NCBI RefSeq assembly: GCF_000152625.1
Contig: NZ_CH724156.1
Span: 2,196,687-2,260,686, forward strand
DNA from: Roseovarius nubinhibens ISM
GTDB taxonomy: Bacteria; Pseudomonadota; Alphaproteobacteria; Rhodobacterales; Rhodobacteraceae
Direction of reading: 5' to 3'
Length of the DNA: 64,000 nt
Shown here one piece after another: positions 33,581 through 43,007 of the stretch. Positions within the stretch are counted from its first letter, which is position 1. Each line of letters opens with the position of its first letter. Below the pieces are notes generated by a model that saw only the letters and a program-made list of their open reading frames with translations, searched no databases and was not told the DNA's origin. Made by a program: the position numbers and the translations under genes.

Positions 33581-33624
33581 ATTCGGTAACGCGTCGGCAT
33601 CACGTCGGTATCGCGACAGTATGG
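33581..33624 (+). repeat. Four-unit 11-bp array, copy C
   Basis: ATTCGGTAACG, CGTCGGCATCA, CGTCGGTATCG, CGACAGTATGG, without gaps, 39 nt after the HNH stop. Same order as copies A and D: three TCGGTA-type units and a final CGACAGT unit. Confidence 0.8.
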
Positions 33625-33710
33625 ATGTTGGGAAATGGCCCGATTGGCCAAGGTAAACGCCCCGTACGCAACGGTTTTTTAACATCTCGACCGTACGGTG
33701 GGGTCAGAGT

Positions 33711-33839
33711 TCAGTCATGCAAGGAGACACCACAACCCCGCCATTTGGCGCAGAAGCTTTCGACCCGGTGACGCAGCACCCCCTCCGGGTTCAGAATGAA
33801 AAAACTGCGGCAGCTGAACTTGCGCGCGCGCACCGCCAT
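33711..33839 (-). CDS. Possible 42-aa protein (uncertain)
   Basis: A minus-strand frame starting at ATG 33839 encodes a small basic protein (MAVRARKFSCRSFFILNPEG, then a three-cysteine tail). The frame stays open upstream to a TGA about 50 nt away, without another start. No ribosome-binding site is obvious. A 20-codon plus-strand frame (ATG 33797, MKKLRQLNLRARTAIAPGGS) overlaps it. One of the two may be real, or neither. Confidence 0.2.
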   Translation of the reverse strand: MAVRARKFSCRSFFILNPEGVLRHRVESFCAKWRGCGVSLHD

Positions 33840-33989
33840 CGCGCCGGGAGGCAGCTGACCGAGCCAGAAATCGACCTCGGATTGGGATCAGAGGGCGACC
33901 GTAGCGGAGTGACCACCGGGGCGGCGTGTGGTTTGGTAGATTATTACGATGCGGTCGTTTGACCGAGGGGCCTTTGGGGCTCCTGCGCG

Positions 33990-34100
33990 GATGAGCGGTT
34001 CAAGATGCTCGGCTCATGATGCGCGATTCAAGATGCTTGGCTTAGGGTCCCCGATGCGCGGTTAAAGACCCTCGGTGCGCGGCCTAAGGCCCCCGGCTCA
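33990..34100 (+). repeat. Degenerate tandem repeat, four units
   Basis: Units start at 33990, 34018, 34053 and 34077 and follow GATGCGCGGTTCAAGATGCT with increasing divergence; the last units are shorter (24 bp). The final unit runs into the hairpin at 34089. Confidence 0.6.
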
Positions 34101-34112
34101 AGCGGGGGCTTT
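34089..34112 (+). terminator. Hairpin with short T-run before the Hsp70-like gene
   Basis: GCCCCCG (34089-34095) pairs with CGGGGGC (34103-34109), followed by TTT. It could end a plus-strand transcript made from the gene-free stretch. Confidence 0.5.
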
Positions 34113-34125
34113 GGACCGGTGGCCG

Positions 34126-34173
34126 TTGGTTGACCTTTGCCTTGGTTGACCTTTGCGCTGTGCTTGCCTAGAC
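34126..34173 (+). promoter_or_regulatory. 15-bp direct repeat and possible promoter of the Hsp70-like gene
   Basis: TTGGTTGACCTTTGC occurs at 34126-34140 and again at 34142-34156. The second copy supplies a TTGACC -35-like box with a 17-nt gap to TAGACG, a weak -10, about 35 bp before the start codon. Confidence 0.45.
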
Positions 34174-34207
34174 GCGGCCTTTCGCGTGGTGCAGTGGAGG
34201 GCGGCAG

Positions 34208-35707
34208 ATGGGGCAGGCGGCAGAAGGATCGACAGGCGTGACGGCGACTGCGCCGGTCGCAGCGACGGCGTCCGGCACAGCAATTGGCGCGGCGTCGGCG
34301 GCGGGTGCGGCGAAAGTGGTAGGCGCAGCGACGGCGGCAGACGCAACGACGGCGGCAGGCGAAGCGAAGGTGGCAGACGCAGTGACGGTGAGCGCGACGA
34401 CGGTGGCAGGCGCTGCGACGACGGCGAGCGCCGCGACGTCAGAGAGTGCGGCGACGGCGACGGGCGCGGCGGGGCCGGTGCTTGGGGTCGATTTCGGCAC
34501 GTCCAACTCGGCGGCGGGCTATCTGGTCGAGGGCCAGCCGCGGTTGATCGAGATGGCGCCGGGGGAGGTGACCTTGCCGAGCACGTTCTTTTTCGACTTT
34601 GAGAGCCGCGAGACGCTCTTGGGCGAGCCTGCCAATCAGGCGTTGCTCAATGGGGATGAGGGGCGGTTCATGCGGGCGCTCAAACGGGTGCTTGGCACGC
34701 CGCTCATGCATGAGAAGCGCCAGCTTCTGAACCGGCAGGTGACATTTGTCGAGATCATCGGAGGCTTTCTGGCCGAGATCAAAGCGCGGGCCGAGCGGGA
34801 GACGGGGCTGCGGTTCGACGCGGTGCTGTCGGGGCGGCCGGTGGTGTTTCACGGGGTGGATGACCCGCGCGAGGCGCAGGCCGAGGCGGATCTGCGTGCC
34901 TGTTACGAGGCGGCGGGGTTTGCCCAGGTGCAGTTCATGGCCGAGCCGGAGGCGGCGGCGATTGCCAGCGGCGCGCTGGAGCGGGCGGGCGAGACCGGGC
35001 TTATCGTCGATATCGGCGGCGGCACTTCGGATTTCTCGGTGTTCCGCACCGGGGAAACTGGCGTCGAGATTCTGGCCAATCACGGGGTGCGGATCGGCGG
35101 CACGGATTTCGACCGCAGCCTGAGCATCGACCATGTGATGCCGCTCTTGGGGCGGGGCAGCCAGCTGCGCAAAGTGCTGGGCGACGAGACCACGCCGATG
35201 CCGCAGCAGATCTTCAACGATCTGGCGACATGGGAGAAAATCCCGTTTCTCTATACGCCGTCGAACCGGCGGGCCGTGCAGGACATGCAGCGGCTGGCCT
35301 GCGCGCCGGACCGGCTGGCGCGGCTCTTGGCGGTGCTCGAGGATGAGCTGGGCCATGATCTGGCCTTTGCGGTGGAGCGCGGCAAGATCGCGGCCAATGC
35401 AGGGGCGGGCGACGCGCGGATCGATCTCGGCATTCTCGAGCGCGGGCTCGATGCCGGGCTGCCACCCGAGGCGCTGGCGCAGAGCCTCGCGCCGCATGGC
35501 CAGGCGCTGCACCGTGGGGTGACGGAAACACTGGCGCTGGCCGGGCGGCGCGCGGATGAGATCGAGCGGGTGATCTATGTCGGCGGCTCGAGCCTGATGA
35601 ATGTGGTGCCACAGGTGATGCGGGCGCTGATGCCCGGGGCCGACCATGTCTATCGCGACGTGTTCACCGCCGTCACCGATGGGCTGGCCATCGCGGCGGG
35701 GCGGTAA
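34208..35707 (+). CDS. Hsp70-family (YegD-like) protein with Ala/Thr-rich extension
   Basis: A 499-aa protein. Residues 91-499 form an Hsp70/actin-type ATPase: phosphate-1 loop LGVDFGTSNSAAG, phosphate-2 loop IVDIGGGTSDFSVF, and adenosine motif VIYVGGSSLMNVVP. There is no peptide-binding domain, as in E. coli YegD. Residues 1-90 are a low-complexity Ala/Thr/Val/Gly tract coded by repeated GGCAGRCGCAGCGACG-like DNA. GGAGGG six bases before ATG 34208 supports translation of this tract; a GTG at 34479 would otherwise start at the conserved fold. The client is unknown. Confidence 0.82.
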   Translation: MGQAAEGSTGVTATAPVAATASGTAIGAASAAGAAKVVGAATAADATTAAGEAKVADAVTVSATTVAGAATTASAATSESAATATGAAGPVLGVDFGTSNSAAGYLVEGQPRLIEMAPGEVTLPSTFFFDFESRETLLGEPANQALLNGDEGRFMRALKRVLGTPLMHEKRQLLNRQVTFVEIIGGFLAEIKARAERETGLRFDAVLSGRPVVFHGVDDPREAQAEADLRACYEAAGFAQVQFMAEPEAAAIASGALERAGETGLIVDIGGGTSDFSVFRTGETGVEILANHGVRIGGTDFDRSLSIDHVMPLLGRGSQLRKVLGDETTPMPQQIFNDLATWEKIPFLYTPSNRRAVQDMQRLACAPDRLARLLAVLEDELGHDLAFAVERGKIAANAGAGDARIDLGILERGLDAGLPPEALAQSLAPHGQALHRGVTETLALAGRRADEIERVIYVGGSSLMNVVPQVMRALMPGADHVYRDVFTAVTDGLAIAAGR

Positions 35708-35727
35708 GTCACGAATGATAGGCCATG

Positions 35728-35759
35728 AAAAAGGCGCCGCTGCCGGGGGCAGGGCGCCT
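35728..35759 (-). terminator. Terminator of the M23-bactofilin operon
   Basis: AGGCGCC / GGCGCCT plus inner CTGCC / GGCAG form a 12-bp stem with one bulged G. Five Ts follow on the minus strand. It lies 59 nt after the bactofilin stop. Confidence 0.7.
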
Positions 35760-35783
35760 GATGTCTTGAGCGCGGCAAGCGGG

Positions 35784-35806
35784 CCGCGGGGTGCTGCGCC
35801 CCGCGG
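35784..35806. other. GC hairpin between convergent genes
   Basis: CCGCGGGG / CCCCGCGG with a 7-nt loop, between the ends of the Hsp70-like and bactofilin genes. No T-run on either side. Confidence 0.4.
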
Positions 35807-35818
35807 GGCGAGCCTCGG

Positions 35819-36349
35819 TCAGTGACCGGCGGGTGTCGCGGGGGCGGCGGCGGCGGCCGGAGCCTGACCCGACTTGGGCTTGCCGTTGAGCGGGTCGTCC
35901 TGACGCTGCACGGAGCCTTCGAAATGGGCGCCCGATTCGATCGCGATGGTCTTGTGGATGATGTCGCCTTCGACCCGTGCGGTCGAGGTCAGGCGGACCT
36001 TGAGGCCGCGCACGCGGCCGACGATACGGCCGTTGATCACCACGTCATCGGCGATCACTTCGCCCTTGATGGTGGCGCCTTCGCCGATGGTCAGCAGATG
36101 GGCGCGAATGTCGCCTTCCACGGTGCCTTCGACCTGAATGTCGCCGGTGGTCTTGAGGTTGCCCGAGACGTGCAGATCGGAGGACAGCACCGATGCGGGC
36201 GGTTTCGCCTTGGGCGCGGAAGCCTTGAATTCGCTCGGCGCGGCCTGCGGTGCGGCGGGTTTCGCCATGTCGGGGCCCTTGTCGGTCTTGGGCGCCGAAG
36301 AATCGGCAGGTTTCGGGCTCGGGTCGTTGATTTTGCTCTTAGAAAACAT
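35819..36349 (-). CDS. Bactofilin
   Basis: A 176-aa polymer-forming cytoskeletal protein. A proline/alanine/lysine-rich N-terminal tail (about 50 residues) precedes the DUF583 beta-helix core (LHVSGNLKTTGDIQVEGTVEGDIRA, GEGATIKGEVIADDVVINGRIVG), and an Ala/Pro-rich tail follows. Bactofilins assemble into filaments at the membrane and position cell-wall enzymes. Its start overlaps the end of the M23 peptidase gene by 11 bp, a pairing seen in many alphaproteobacteria, which indicates joint action in cell-wall shaping. Confidence 0.93.
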   Translation of the reverse strand: MFSKSKINDPSPKPADSSAPKTDKGPDMAKPAAPQAAPSEFKASAPKAKPPASVLSSDLHVSGNLKTTGDIQVEGTVEGDIRAHLLTIGEGATIKGEVIADDVVINGRIVGRVRGLKVRLTSTARVEGDIIHKTIAIESGAHFEGSVQRQDDPLNGKPKSGQAPAAAAAPATPAGH

Positions 36350-37655
36350 CTCGTGCAGCCTTGATGTAGATCATGGGGTTGATGGGCTTGCCGCCAACGC
36401 GGACTTCGTAGTGTAGGTGGGTCCCGGTCGAACGTCCAGTGTTACCCATAGCAGCAATCTTCTGCCCGCGCGATACCCTTTGCCCCATGGTCACAAAGAG
36501 CTTGGAGTTGTGGGCATAGCGGGTTTCGATGCCGAAATCATGTTGGATTTTAACCAGTCGTCCATAGCCCGATTGCCAGCCGGCATGGGTCACGACCCCG
36601 TCGGCGGTAGAGTGGATCGGCGTGCCATGGGCGGCGGCGAAATCGGTGCCGTTGTGCATCCGGCCCCAGCGCATCCCGAAGCCCGAGGTGAAGCGGAACG
36701 AGCCTTTGACGGGGACGTCGAAGGGCGCGCGCTGGGCGGCGAGGCGGTAGAGGTTGAGCCGGTCGAGCTGATTGAGGATCGCATTGGCGCGGTCGGCGTC
36801 GGGCGAGGGCGCGCCGCCGCTGGTGGAGAGCGACAGGGGCGTCAGCGGGCCGCCCTGGCCGGAATAGCCTTTGCGCACCGTGTTGAGCAGCGAGTCGGTG
36901 TTGAGACCGGCCTTGCGGAACATCTTGTCGAGCGGTTCGACGGAGATGGTCATCGCGTCCTCAAGCCGGCTGAAGATCTGGTCGTTCTGGTCCTGCAGCA
37001 GGCGCATTTCATAGGCCATATCCTCGGCCATCTGGAGCGCGTCCTTGGCGTCGGCGATCACCTGGTCACGCTCGGCGGCGGTGTCGGCGAGGGCGGCGGC
37101 CACGAAATCGAGCGCCTGCGTCTGGTCGCCGTCCGTGCTGGCAAGCTGGGTCGGGTTCTGGCCATCGGCGGCCTCGGTGAGCTGGGCCACCTGATCGCGG
37201 GCGCTGTCGCGTTCCTTCATGGTGCGGCGCAGCGTCGCCTGGATCACGTCGATGCCTTTTTCCATCTCGCGGCGGCGGGTTTCCGAGGTCAACAATTCGG
37301 ATTGCATGATCGAGACCTGGGCCAGCACGGCGTTGAACCGTTCCTGCGCCTCGCGGGCCTCTTTGGCGCGCATGTCGCGTTCGGAGGAGAGCGTGTTGAG
37401 CCGTTCTTCGTAGATCCGCTGATCGCGTTTCGCCTGTTCGCGGAAATTGCCCGAGCCGATGCTGTCCATCAGCAGGATCGCGGTGGCGATGATCGTCCAG
37501 GAGATGACCAGCGACGCCCCCGAGAAGGCGAGAAGCTGGGACCCCGGTTTCAGCCGGATGAACCGCGTGTCGGTGTCCGAGCGCAGAAAGATCCTGCGTT
37601 CGGGGAAATACCTCTCGAGGAGGGTGTGAAGCCGGATTGCCAAACGTGTCCGCAA
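36339..37655 (-). CDS. M23-family metallopeptidase (LytM domain)
   Basis: A 438-aa inner-membrane-anchored peptidoglycan endopeptidase. A basic N-terminus leads to one membrane helix (residues about 43-63), then a long coiled coil (70-165 and around 190-240), and a C-terminal M23 domain from about 320. Zinc ligands are visible in MHNGTDFA and in THLHYEV; RYAHNS and GNTGRSTG are the usual flanking blocks. All ligands are present, so it should be active. It is the first gene of the pair with bactofilin. Confidence 0.92.
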   Translation of the reverse strand: MRTRLAIRLHTLLERYFPERRIFLRSDTDTRFIRLKPGSQLLAFSGASLVISWTIIATAILLMDSIGSGNFREQAKRDQRIYEERLNTLSSERDMRAKEAREAQERFNAVLAQVSIMQSELLTSETRRREMEKGIDVIQATLRRTMKERDSARDQVAQLTEAADGQNPTQLASTDGDQTQALDFVAAALADTAAERDQVIADAKDALQMAEDMAYEMRLLQDQNDQIFSRLEDAMTISVEPLDKMFRKAGLNTDSLLNTVRKGYSGQGGPLTPLSLSTSGGAPSPDADRANAILNQLDRLNLYRLAAQRAPFDVPVKGSFRFTSGFGMRWGRMHNGTDFAAAHGTPIHSTADGVVTHAGWQSGYGRLVKIQHDFGIETRYAHNSKLFVTMGQRVSRGQKIAAMGNTGRSTGTHLHYEVRVGGKPINPMIYIKAARDVF

Positions 37656-37829
37656 AAACTCGTCCTTATCTTGTCCTTCCCATGCGCGCCTGTTTCTCGG
37701 GGTGACGGGCTGCGCCGGGATTGCTTAGCCGCTCGGGTAGCCTCTGGGCAAGAAATTTGCCAGCCTTGGGCCCCTGAGCCTGGGCCAAACACCGCCTAAT
37801 GGCGAAATATTGCCGATGAGCAACGGTTT

Positions 37830-37866
37830 GCCGCCTGCTTTGCATGTGACGGGCGAAGCAGGCGGC
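37830..37866. other. Long hairpin downstream of bcp
   Basis: GCCGCCTGCTT and AAGCAGGCGGC are a perfect 11-bp stem around a 15-nt loop, 47 nt after the bcp stop. No T-tract on either strand, so perhaps an mRNA-stabilising 3' structure. Confidence 0.5.
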
Positions 37867-37912
37867 GGCGGCCCTTTGGCGGTGTTGGCGCGGGGCTGCG
37901 CCGTCGCGCGGC

Positions 37913-38386
37913 TCAGAGAACCCGTGCGGCGTCGAGCACCTCTTGGGCGTGACCGGCGACCTTGACCTTGGGCCAGACGCGGGCCACCCGGCCATTGCCA
38001 TCGAGCAGGAATGTGCTGCGCACGATGCCCATGAAAGTTTTCCCATACATCTTTTTTTCCTGCCAGACGCCGTAGCGTTCGCAAGTGTCACCGGCCTCGT
38101 CCGACAGGAGCGGCAGGCGCAGCTCTTTCTTGGCGACAAAGCGGTCATGGCTGGCCACGCTGTCCTTGGAGATGCCGAAGACCCGCACCCCGGCGGCGGC
38201 AAAGGCGTCGGCCAGCGCCGAGAACTCGGTCGCCTCGGTGGTGCAACCGGGGGTCATGTCGCGGGGGTAGAAGAAGAGCACGACTGGGCTTGGCCGCTGG
38301 TCGCTCAGCCGAATTTCATCGCCACCGTCGCGGGGTAGTGTAAAATCCGGGGCGATGTCGCCGATCACGAGACTGTTTTCGGGCAT
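37913..38386 (-). CDS. bcp: Peroxiredoxin, Bcp/PrxQ type
   Basis: A 157-aa thiol peroxidase that reduces hydrogen and alkyl peroxides. The peroxidatic cysteine is C48 in PRDMTPGCTTEATEF. The resolving cysteine found five residues later in E. coli Bcp (C-x4-C) is replaced by threonine; the only other cysteine is C102. It may therefore act as a 1-Cys enzyme or use an atypical partner. AAGGAGGATC precedes ATG 38386. It is divergent from the AsmA-like gene, with an 81-bp shared promoter region. Confidence 0.92.
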   Translation of the reverse strand: MPENSLVIGDIAPDFTLPRDGGDEIRLSDQRPSPVVLFFYPRDMTPGCTTEATEFSALADAFAAAGVRVFGISKDSVASHDRFVAKKELRLPLLSDEAGDTCERYGVWQEKKMYGKTFMGIVRSTFLLDGNGRVARVWPKVKVAGHAQEVLDAARVL

Positions 38387-38467
38387 GTTTGATCCTCCTT
38401 GTTGCGGGGCCACTTGTCCGATTGTGACTTTCAAATTAGGGCGCATGGGGCAAGACTGAAAGCACCG

Positions 38468-41400
38468 ATGACAGATCAGGACACCGCCACGCCAGAGCCC
38501 AAGGACCGGCCGCCCCGCCAAAGGCGTCGCCGCAGGATCGGGCTGTGGTCGATGATCAGCGTCGCGGTGCTGATGCTGGCGGCGGCGGGGGTGATGCTGT
38601 CGCTGATGGGCACGCCGGTCACGGTGCCGGATTGGCTGCGCGTCAAGGTGGTCGAGCGGCTCAACCGCGATGCCGGGCCGGTGCGCATCGATCTCGGCCG
38701 GGCGGTGGTGATGGTCGAAGAGGGCTGGACCCCGCGGCTGCGGCTGCATGATGTGCGGTTCAGCCATCGCGACAGCGGCGCGCCGATTGCGGCGGTGTCG
38801 CGGGTGAGCGGCGTGCTGGCGATGGAGCCGTTGCTGCGCGGCGAGCTGCGTCCCAAGCGGGTGCGGCTTGGCGGCGCGCATCTGTCGCTGCGCCGCGACG
38901 AGGACGGGGCGATTGACCTCGCGCTTGGCGGCGCGCGGGCGGTGGCGATTGCCGAGGTGGTGGCCTCGATCGACATGGCGTTGCAGACCCCGGCGCTCAG
39001 CCAGTTGACGGATGTCAGCGCCGACAATGTCACGCTGCGCTATGAGGATGCGCGGGCGGGGCGGGCGTGGAATGTCGATGGCGGGCGGATCGGGCTCAGC
39101 CGCGAGGGCGATGCGCTGCGGCTGCGCGGCGATTTCTCGCTCTTGGGGGCGCGGGATTACGCGACCAATCTCGAGCTCGGCTTTTCCAGCCGCATTGGCG
39201 AGAGCGCCGCGCAGCTGTCCATTCTGGTGGAGGATATGCCCGCCGATGAGATTGCCGGGCAATCGCCCGCGCTGGCGTGGCTCGGGGCGCTGGAGGCGCC
39301 GATTTCCGGGGCGCTGCGGGTGGCGGTGGACAAGGTCGGCGGGCTTGGCCCGCTCGATGCGAGCCTGCATATCGGGCAGGGCGTTCTCAAACCCAATGAC
39401 GCGGTCAAGCCGGTGGGGTTTTCCTCGGCGCGGGCCTATTTCACCTATACGCCGCAGAGCCAGACCATCCGGTTTACCGAGCTCAGCCTCGACAGCAAAT
39501 GGGGGCGGTTGCGGGCCGAGGGGCAGGCGCTCTTGGTGGGCGCCGAGAGCGGCTGGCCCACCGAGCTGCAATCGCAGATCCGGCTGCGCGATATCGTGGT
39601 CAACCCGGCGGGCTATTACCCCGAGCCGATCGCGCTCGATGGGGTGAATGCGACGATGCGGCTCAAGCTCGATCCGTTCGAGCTGTCGCTGGGCGAGCTG
39701 GTGCTGCGCGATCTCGGGCAGCGGCTGGTGATGCGCGGCACGCTGAGCGCGGTCGAGGCGGGTTGGGACGTGGTGCTCGATGGCGAGATGGACGGGCTCA
39801 GCCATGAGCGGCTGTTGCAGCTCTGGCCCGAGGCGGTCAAGGAAAACACCCGCCGCTGGGTCGCCGAGAATGTGAGCGCCGGTGAGCTGAGCGATATTCA
39901 GCTGGCGGTGCGGCTGCATCCGGATGCGCCGCCGGGGGTCCATCTCAACTTTGCCTATAGCGGGTTGCAGACGCAATTCGTGAAGGGGATGCCGCCCATC
40001 GAGGAGGCGTCGGGCATGGCGTCGCTTTATGGTGACCGCTTTGCCATTGCCGCCGATGCCGGGTTTGTCACGGCGGCGCAGGGCGGCAAGATCGACATTG
40101 CGGGCACCAGTTTCATCGTGCCGGATGTGACCATCGAACGCGGCCCGGCGCTGGCCAAGCTCAAGCTCGACAGTTCGATCACGGCGGCGCTGTCGCTGCT
40201 CGATTCCGAGCCTTTGCATCTTTTGCAGAAGGCCGAGCAGTCGGTTGATCTGGCCGAAGGGCGGGCGCAGCTCGAGGGGCAGCTCGATTTCCTGTTGAAG
40301 AAGAAGCTCGCGCCCGAGGATATCGTCTATGCGATGCGCGGGCATCTGCATGATGTCCATAGCGATACGCTCGTCGAGGGGCGGGAGTTGCGGGCCGAGA
40401 CGCTCGATCTGGCGGCCGATCCCGATGGGATCGCGGTGAGCGGGCAGGCGCGGCTCGGTCAGGTGGCGGTCAATGGCACATGGCGCAGCGCCTTTGGCGA
40501 GGAGGCGGGCGGCAGAAGTCAGGTCAGCGGCAAGATCACCCTGTCGCAGGATTTCGTCGAAGAGTTCGGCATTGATCTGCCTGCGGGCAGTGTCAGCGGC
40601 CAGTCGCAGGCCGATCTCAGCCTGAGCCTCAACAAGAATAAGGGCGGCAGTTTCTCGATTGCGTCAAACCTGCAGGGGCTTGGGCTGCGGCTCGATCAGC
40701 TGAGCTGGGTCAAGCCGGCGGGGACCGGCGGCAGCCTGCGGATCGAGGGCCAGCTTGGCACGCCGCCGCGGATCGACGTGATCGCGCTCGAGGCGGCGGG
40801 GCTGTCGGCGCGGGGCAAGATCAGCCTGCGCCCGGATGGCCAGTTGCAGCGGGCGGATTTCGCGCAGGTGCGGCTTGGCAATTGGCTCAACGCGCCGGTG
40901 TCGCTGGTGGGGCGTGGCGCGGGGGCGACGCCGGAGGTGCAGGTGACCGGCGGCACGGTCGATCTGCGGCAGACCTCGCTCAGCTCCGGGCCGGGCAGTG
41001 CCAGCCGCAAGGGCGCGCCGGTGACGCTGCGGCTCGACCGGTTGACGATTTCGGAAGGCATCGCGCTGGCGCCGTTCAACGCCAATCTCAACACCTCGGG
41101 CGGCACCAGCGGGCAGTTTTCGGGCCGCGTCAATGGTGGCGCGCAGGTGAGCGGGACGATCATTCCGGAGAAGGGGCGCAGCGCCTTTCGCATCGTGTCG
41201 AACAATGCGGGCGGGGTTCTTGGCTCGGCGGGGTTGCTGAAACAGGCGCGGGGCGGGTCGATGGAGCTTATCCTGCGGCCGGCGCCGCAGGCGGGAACCT
41301 ATAATGGGCGGCTCGATGCGTCGAATGTCTGGCTTACCGATGCGCCGGCGATGGCGGCGCTGTTGAGCTCGCTCAGCGTGGTCGGGCTGGTGGAGCAGAT

Positions 41401-41812
41401 GTCCGGCAATGGCATCCATTTCGGCGAGGTGGCCGCCGATTTCAGCCTCAGCCCCGATCTGCTCACCCTCTACAAGAGCCGGGCGGTGGGCGCGTCCATG
41501 GGGATCACCATGGATGGCTATTACCATATGAACAATTCGCAGATGGACATGCAGGGGGTGATCTCGCCGCTCTATCTGGTGAACGGGATCGGCGGCATTC
41601 TGACCCGCAAGGGCGAGGGGCTTATCGGGTTCAACTACAAGCTCAAGGGGTCGGCCGCGCAGCCCAATGTGCGGATTTTGCCGCTCACCATCTTCACACC
41701 CGGCATGTTTCGCAACATATTCCGCCGCGCGCCGCCCGGGGTCGAACGGGCCGCGGACCGCGAAGAGCGCAAGGCGAAAAATCCCGATCTCAGCTCGAAC
41801 CGCGACCGCTAG
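38468..41812 (+). CDS. AsmA/YhdP-like inner-membrane protein
   Basis: A 1114-aa protein. A basic cytoplasmic N-terminus ([15 protein letters not shown]) leads to one membrane helix at about residues 25-45; the rest is periplasmic and beta-rich with the layout of YhdP/TamB-type bridge proteins. YhdP-type proteins move phospholipid between the membranes. The C-terminal part ([20 protein letters not shown]) matches the AsmA-like C-terminal region. ATG 38468 is the first good start after the promoter region. QueA follows 46 nt downstream and is likely co-transcribed. Confidence 0.82.
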   Translation: MTDQDTATPEPKDRPPRQRRRRRIGLWSMISVAVLMLAAAGVMLSLMGTPVTVPDWLRVKVVERLNRDAGPVRIDLGRAVVMVEEGWTPRLRLHDVRFSHRDSGAPIAAVSRVSGVLAMEPLLRGELRPKRVRLGGAHLSLRRDEDGAIDLALGGARAVAIAEVVASIDMALQTPALSQLTDVSADNVTLRYEDARAGRAWNVDGGRIGLSREGDALRLRGDFSLLGARDYATNLELGFSSRIGESAAQLSILVEDMPADEIAGQSPALAWLGALEAPISGALRVAVDKVGGLGPLDASLHIGQGVLKPNDAVKPVGFSSARAYFTYTPQSQTIRFTELSLDSKWGRLRAEGQALLVGAESGWPTELQSQIRLRDIVVNPAGYYPEPIALDGVNATMRLKLDPFELSLGELVLRDLGQRLVMRGTLSAVEAGWDVVLDGEMDGLSHERLLQLWPEAVKENTRRWVAENVSAGELSDIQLAVRLHPDAPPGVHLNFAYSGLQTQFVKGMPPIEEASGMASLYGDRFAIAADAGFVTAAQGGKIDIAGTSFIVPDVTIERGPALAKLKLDSSITAALSLLDSEPLHLLQKAEQSVDLAEGRAQLEGQLDFLLKKKLAPEDIVYAMRGHLHDVHSDTLVEGRELRAETLDLAADPDGIAVSGQARLGQVAVNGTWRSAFGEEAGGRSQVSGKITLSQDFVEEFGIDLPAGSVSGQSQADLSLSLNKNKGGSFSIASNLQGLGLRLDQLSWVKPAGTGGSLRIEGQLGTPPRIDVIALEAAGLSARGKISLRPDGQLQRADFAQVRLGNWLNAPVSLVGRGAGATPEVQVTGGTVDLRQTSLSSGPGSASRKGAPVTLRLDRLTISEGIALAPFNANLNTSGGTSGQFSGRVNGGAQVSGTIIPEKGRSAFRIVSNNAGGVLGSAGLLKQARGGSMELILRPAPQAGTYNGRLDASNVWLTDAPAMAALLSSLSVVGLVEQMSGNGIHFGEVAADFSLSPDLLTLYKSRAVGASMGITMDGYYHMNNSQMDMQGVISPLYLVNGIGGILTRKGEGLIGFNYKLKGSAAQPNVRILPLTIFTPGMFRNIFRRAPPGVERAADREERKAKNPDLSSNRDR

Positions 41813-41858
41813 GGTCGGGCGGATTTCGGGCGATACAAATGCAAGACAAGGCAAGAGC

Positions 41859-42905
41859 ATGAAACTCAGCGATTTCGATTTCGATCTGCCCGAGGAGCTT
41901 ATCGCGACGCGGCCGGTGCGGCCGCGACCGGCGGCGCGGCTTCTGGTGGCGGAGGGCGCGGCGATCCGGGATGCGCATGTGCGCGATCTCGGGCAATGGC
42001 TGCGGCCGGGCGACCGGTTGGTGCTCAACGATACCAAGGTGATCCCGGCGCGGCTCAGCGGGCTGCGGCATCGCGAGGGCTCGGAGGCGGGGGCGCGGAT
42101 CGAGGTGACGCTGTTGGAGCCGGACGGGCAGGGGCAATGGGGGGCGCTCATCAAGCCGCTCAAGAAGCTGCGCGAGGGCGAGGTGGTCGCGTTCGCCGCC
42201 GGTCTCAGCGCGACGCTCGTCGCCAAATCCGAGGGGCAGGGGCTGTTGCGGTTCAACCTCGAGGGCGACGATTTCGACGCGGCGCTGGCCGAGGCGGGGG
42301 CGATGCCGCTGCCGCCCTATATTGCCGCGAAACGGCCTGCGGATGCGCAGGATCACGAGGATTACCAGACGGTCTTTGCCCGCAACAAGGGGGCGGTGGC
42401 CGCGCCGACGGCGTCGCTGCATTTCGACGAGGCGCTGCTCGCGGCGCTGCGCGGGCAGGGGGTCGAGATGACCCATGTCACGCTGCATGTGGGGGCGGGA
42501 ACGTTTCTGCCGGTCAAGGTCGAGGATGTGACCACCCATAAGATGCATGCCGAATGGGGCGAGGTGAGCGAAAAGGCCGCCGCCGAGATCGCCGCCACCC
42601 GGGCCGCGGGCGGGCGGATCATCCCGGTCGGCACCACCGCGCTGCGGCTCATCGAGACGGCGTCGCGGGAAACGGGCGAGATCGCGCCGTGGCAGGGCGA
42701 GACGGATATTTTCATCTACCCCGGCTTCACCTTTCGCGCGACCGATGCGCTGATGACCAACTTTCACCTGCCGAAATCAACGCTGATGATGCTCGTCTCG
42801 GCGCTCATGGGCAAGGACCGGATGGCGCGGGTCTATGAGCACGCAATCGCCGAAAAATACCGGTTTTTTTCCTATGGGGATGCTTCGCTCTTGATACCGG
42901 AGTGA
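41859..42905 (+). CDS. queA: S-adenosylmethionine:tRNA ribosyltransferase-isomerase
   Basis: A 348-aa enzyme that transfers and isomerises ribose from SAM onto 7-aminomethyl-7-deazaguanine in tRNA, giving epoxyqueuosine. The N-terminus [19 protein letters not shown] is typical. Family blocks include [39 protein letters not shown] and [16 protein letters not shown]. The length is standard. The open frame upstream of ATG 41859 overlaps the preceding gene and is not used. No other queuosine gene is nearby. Confidence 0.95.
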   Translation: MKLSDFDFDLPEELIATRPVRPRPAARLLVAEGAAIRDAHVRDLGQWLRPGDRLVLNDTKVIPARLSGLRHREGSEAGARIEVTLLEPDGQGQWGALIKPLKKLREGEVVAFAAGLSATLVAKSEGQGLLRFNLEGDDFDAALAEAGAMPLPPYIAAKRPADAQDHEDYQTVFARNKGAVAAPTASLHFDEALLAALRGQGVEMTHVTLHVGAGTFLPVKVEDVTTHKMHAEWGEVSEKAAAEIAATRAAGGRIIPVGTTALRLIETASRETGEIAPWQGETDIFIYPGFTFRATDALMTNFHLPKSTLMMLVSALMGKDRMARVYEHAIAEKYRFFSYGDASLLIPE

Positions 42906-43007
42906 ATCGCTGCGACGGGCGGCGTATCAAGGGGCTGTTGAGTCGTTTCCGTCGGCGCGGTTAGGCTGGGGCAGGTTCATAGTGACCAAAACCGAGAAGG
43001 CGAGCGA

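Larger units (their letters stand above)
33542..34207. other. 666-nt gene-free stretch rich in repeats
   Basis: No convincing gene. In order it holds: the 11-bp array copy C (33581-33624); two copies of CCGTACG (33662 and 33692); a segment 33700-33960 with only short, overlapping opposing frames; degenerate tandem units of 24-35 bp (33990-34100); a hairpin (34089-34112); and a perfect 15-bp direct repeat before the Hsp70-like gene. It may encode a plus-strand RNA ending at the hairpin. Confidence 0.55.

Noticed and set aside
33717-33962. Plus-strand 81-aa open frame in the gene-free stretch
   Set aside because: No ribosome site, no recognisable fold, biased composition; shorter frames in other phases look at least as protein-like.
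38387-40360. Long minus-strand extension upstream of bcp
   Set aside because: Antisense to the AsmA/YhdP-like gene; the Bcp start at 38386 has a strong ribosome site and the conserved N-terminus.
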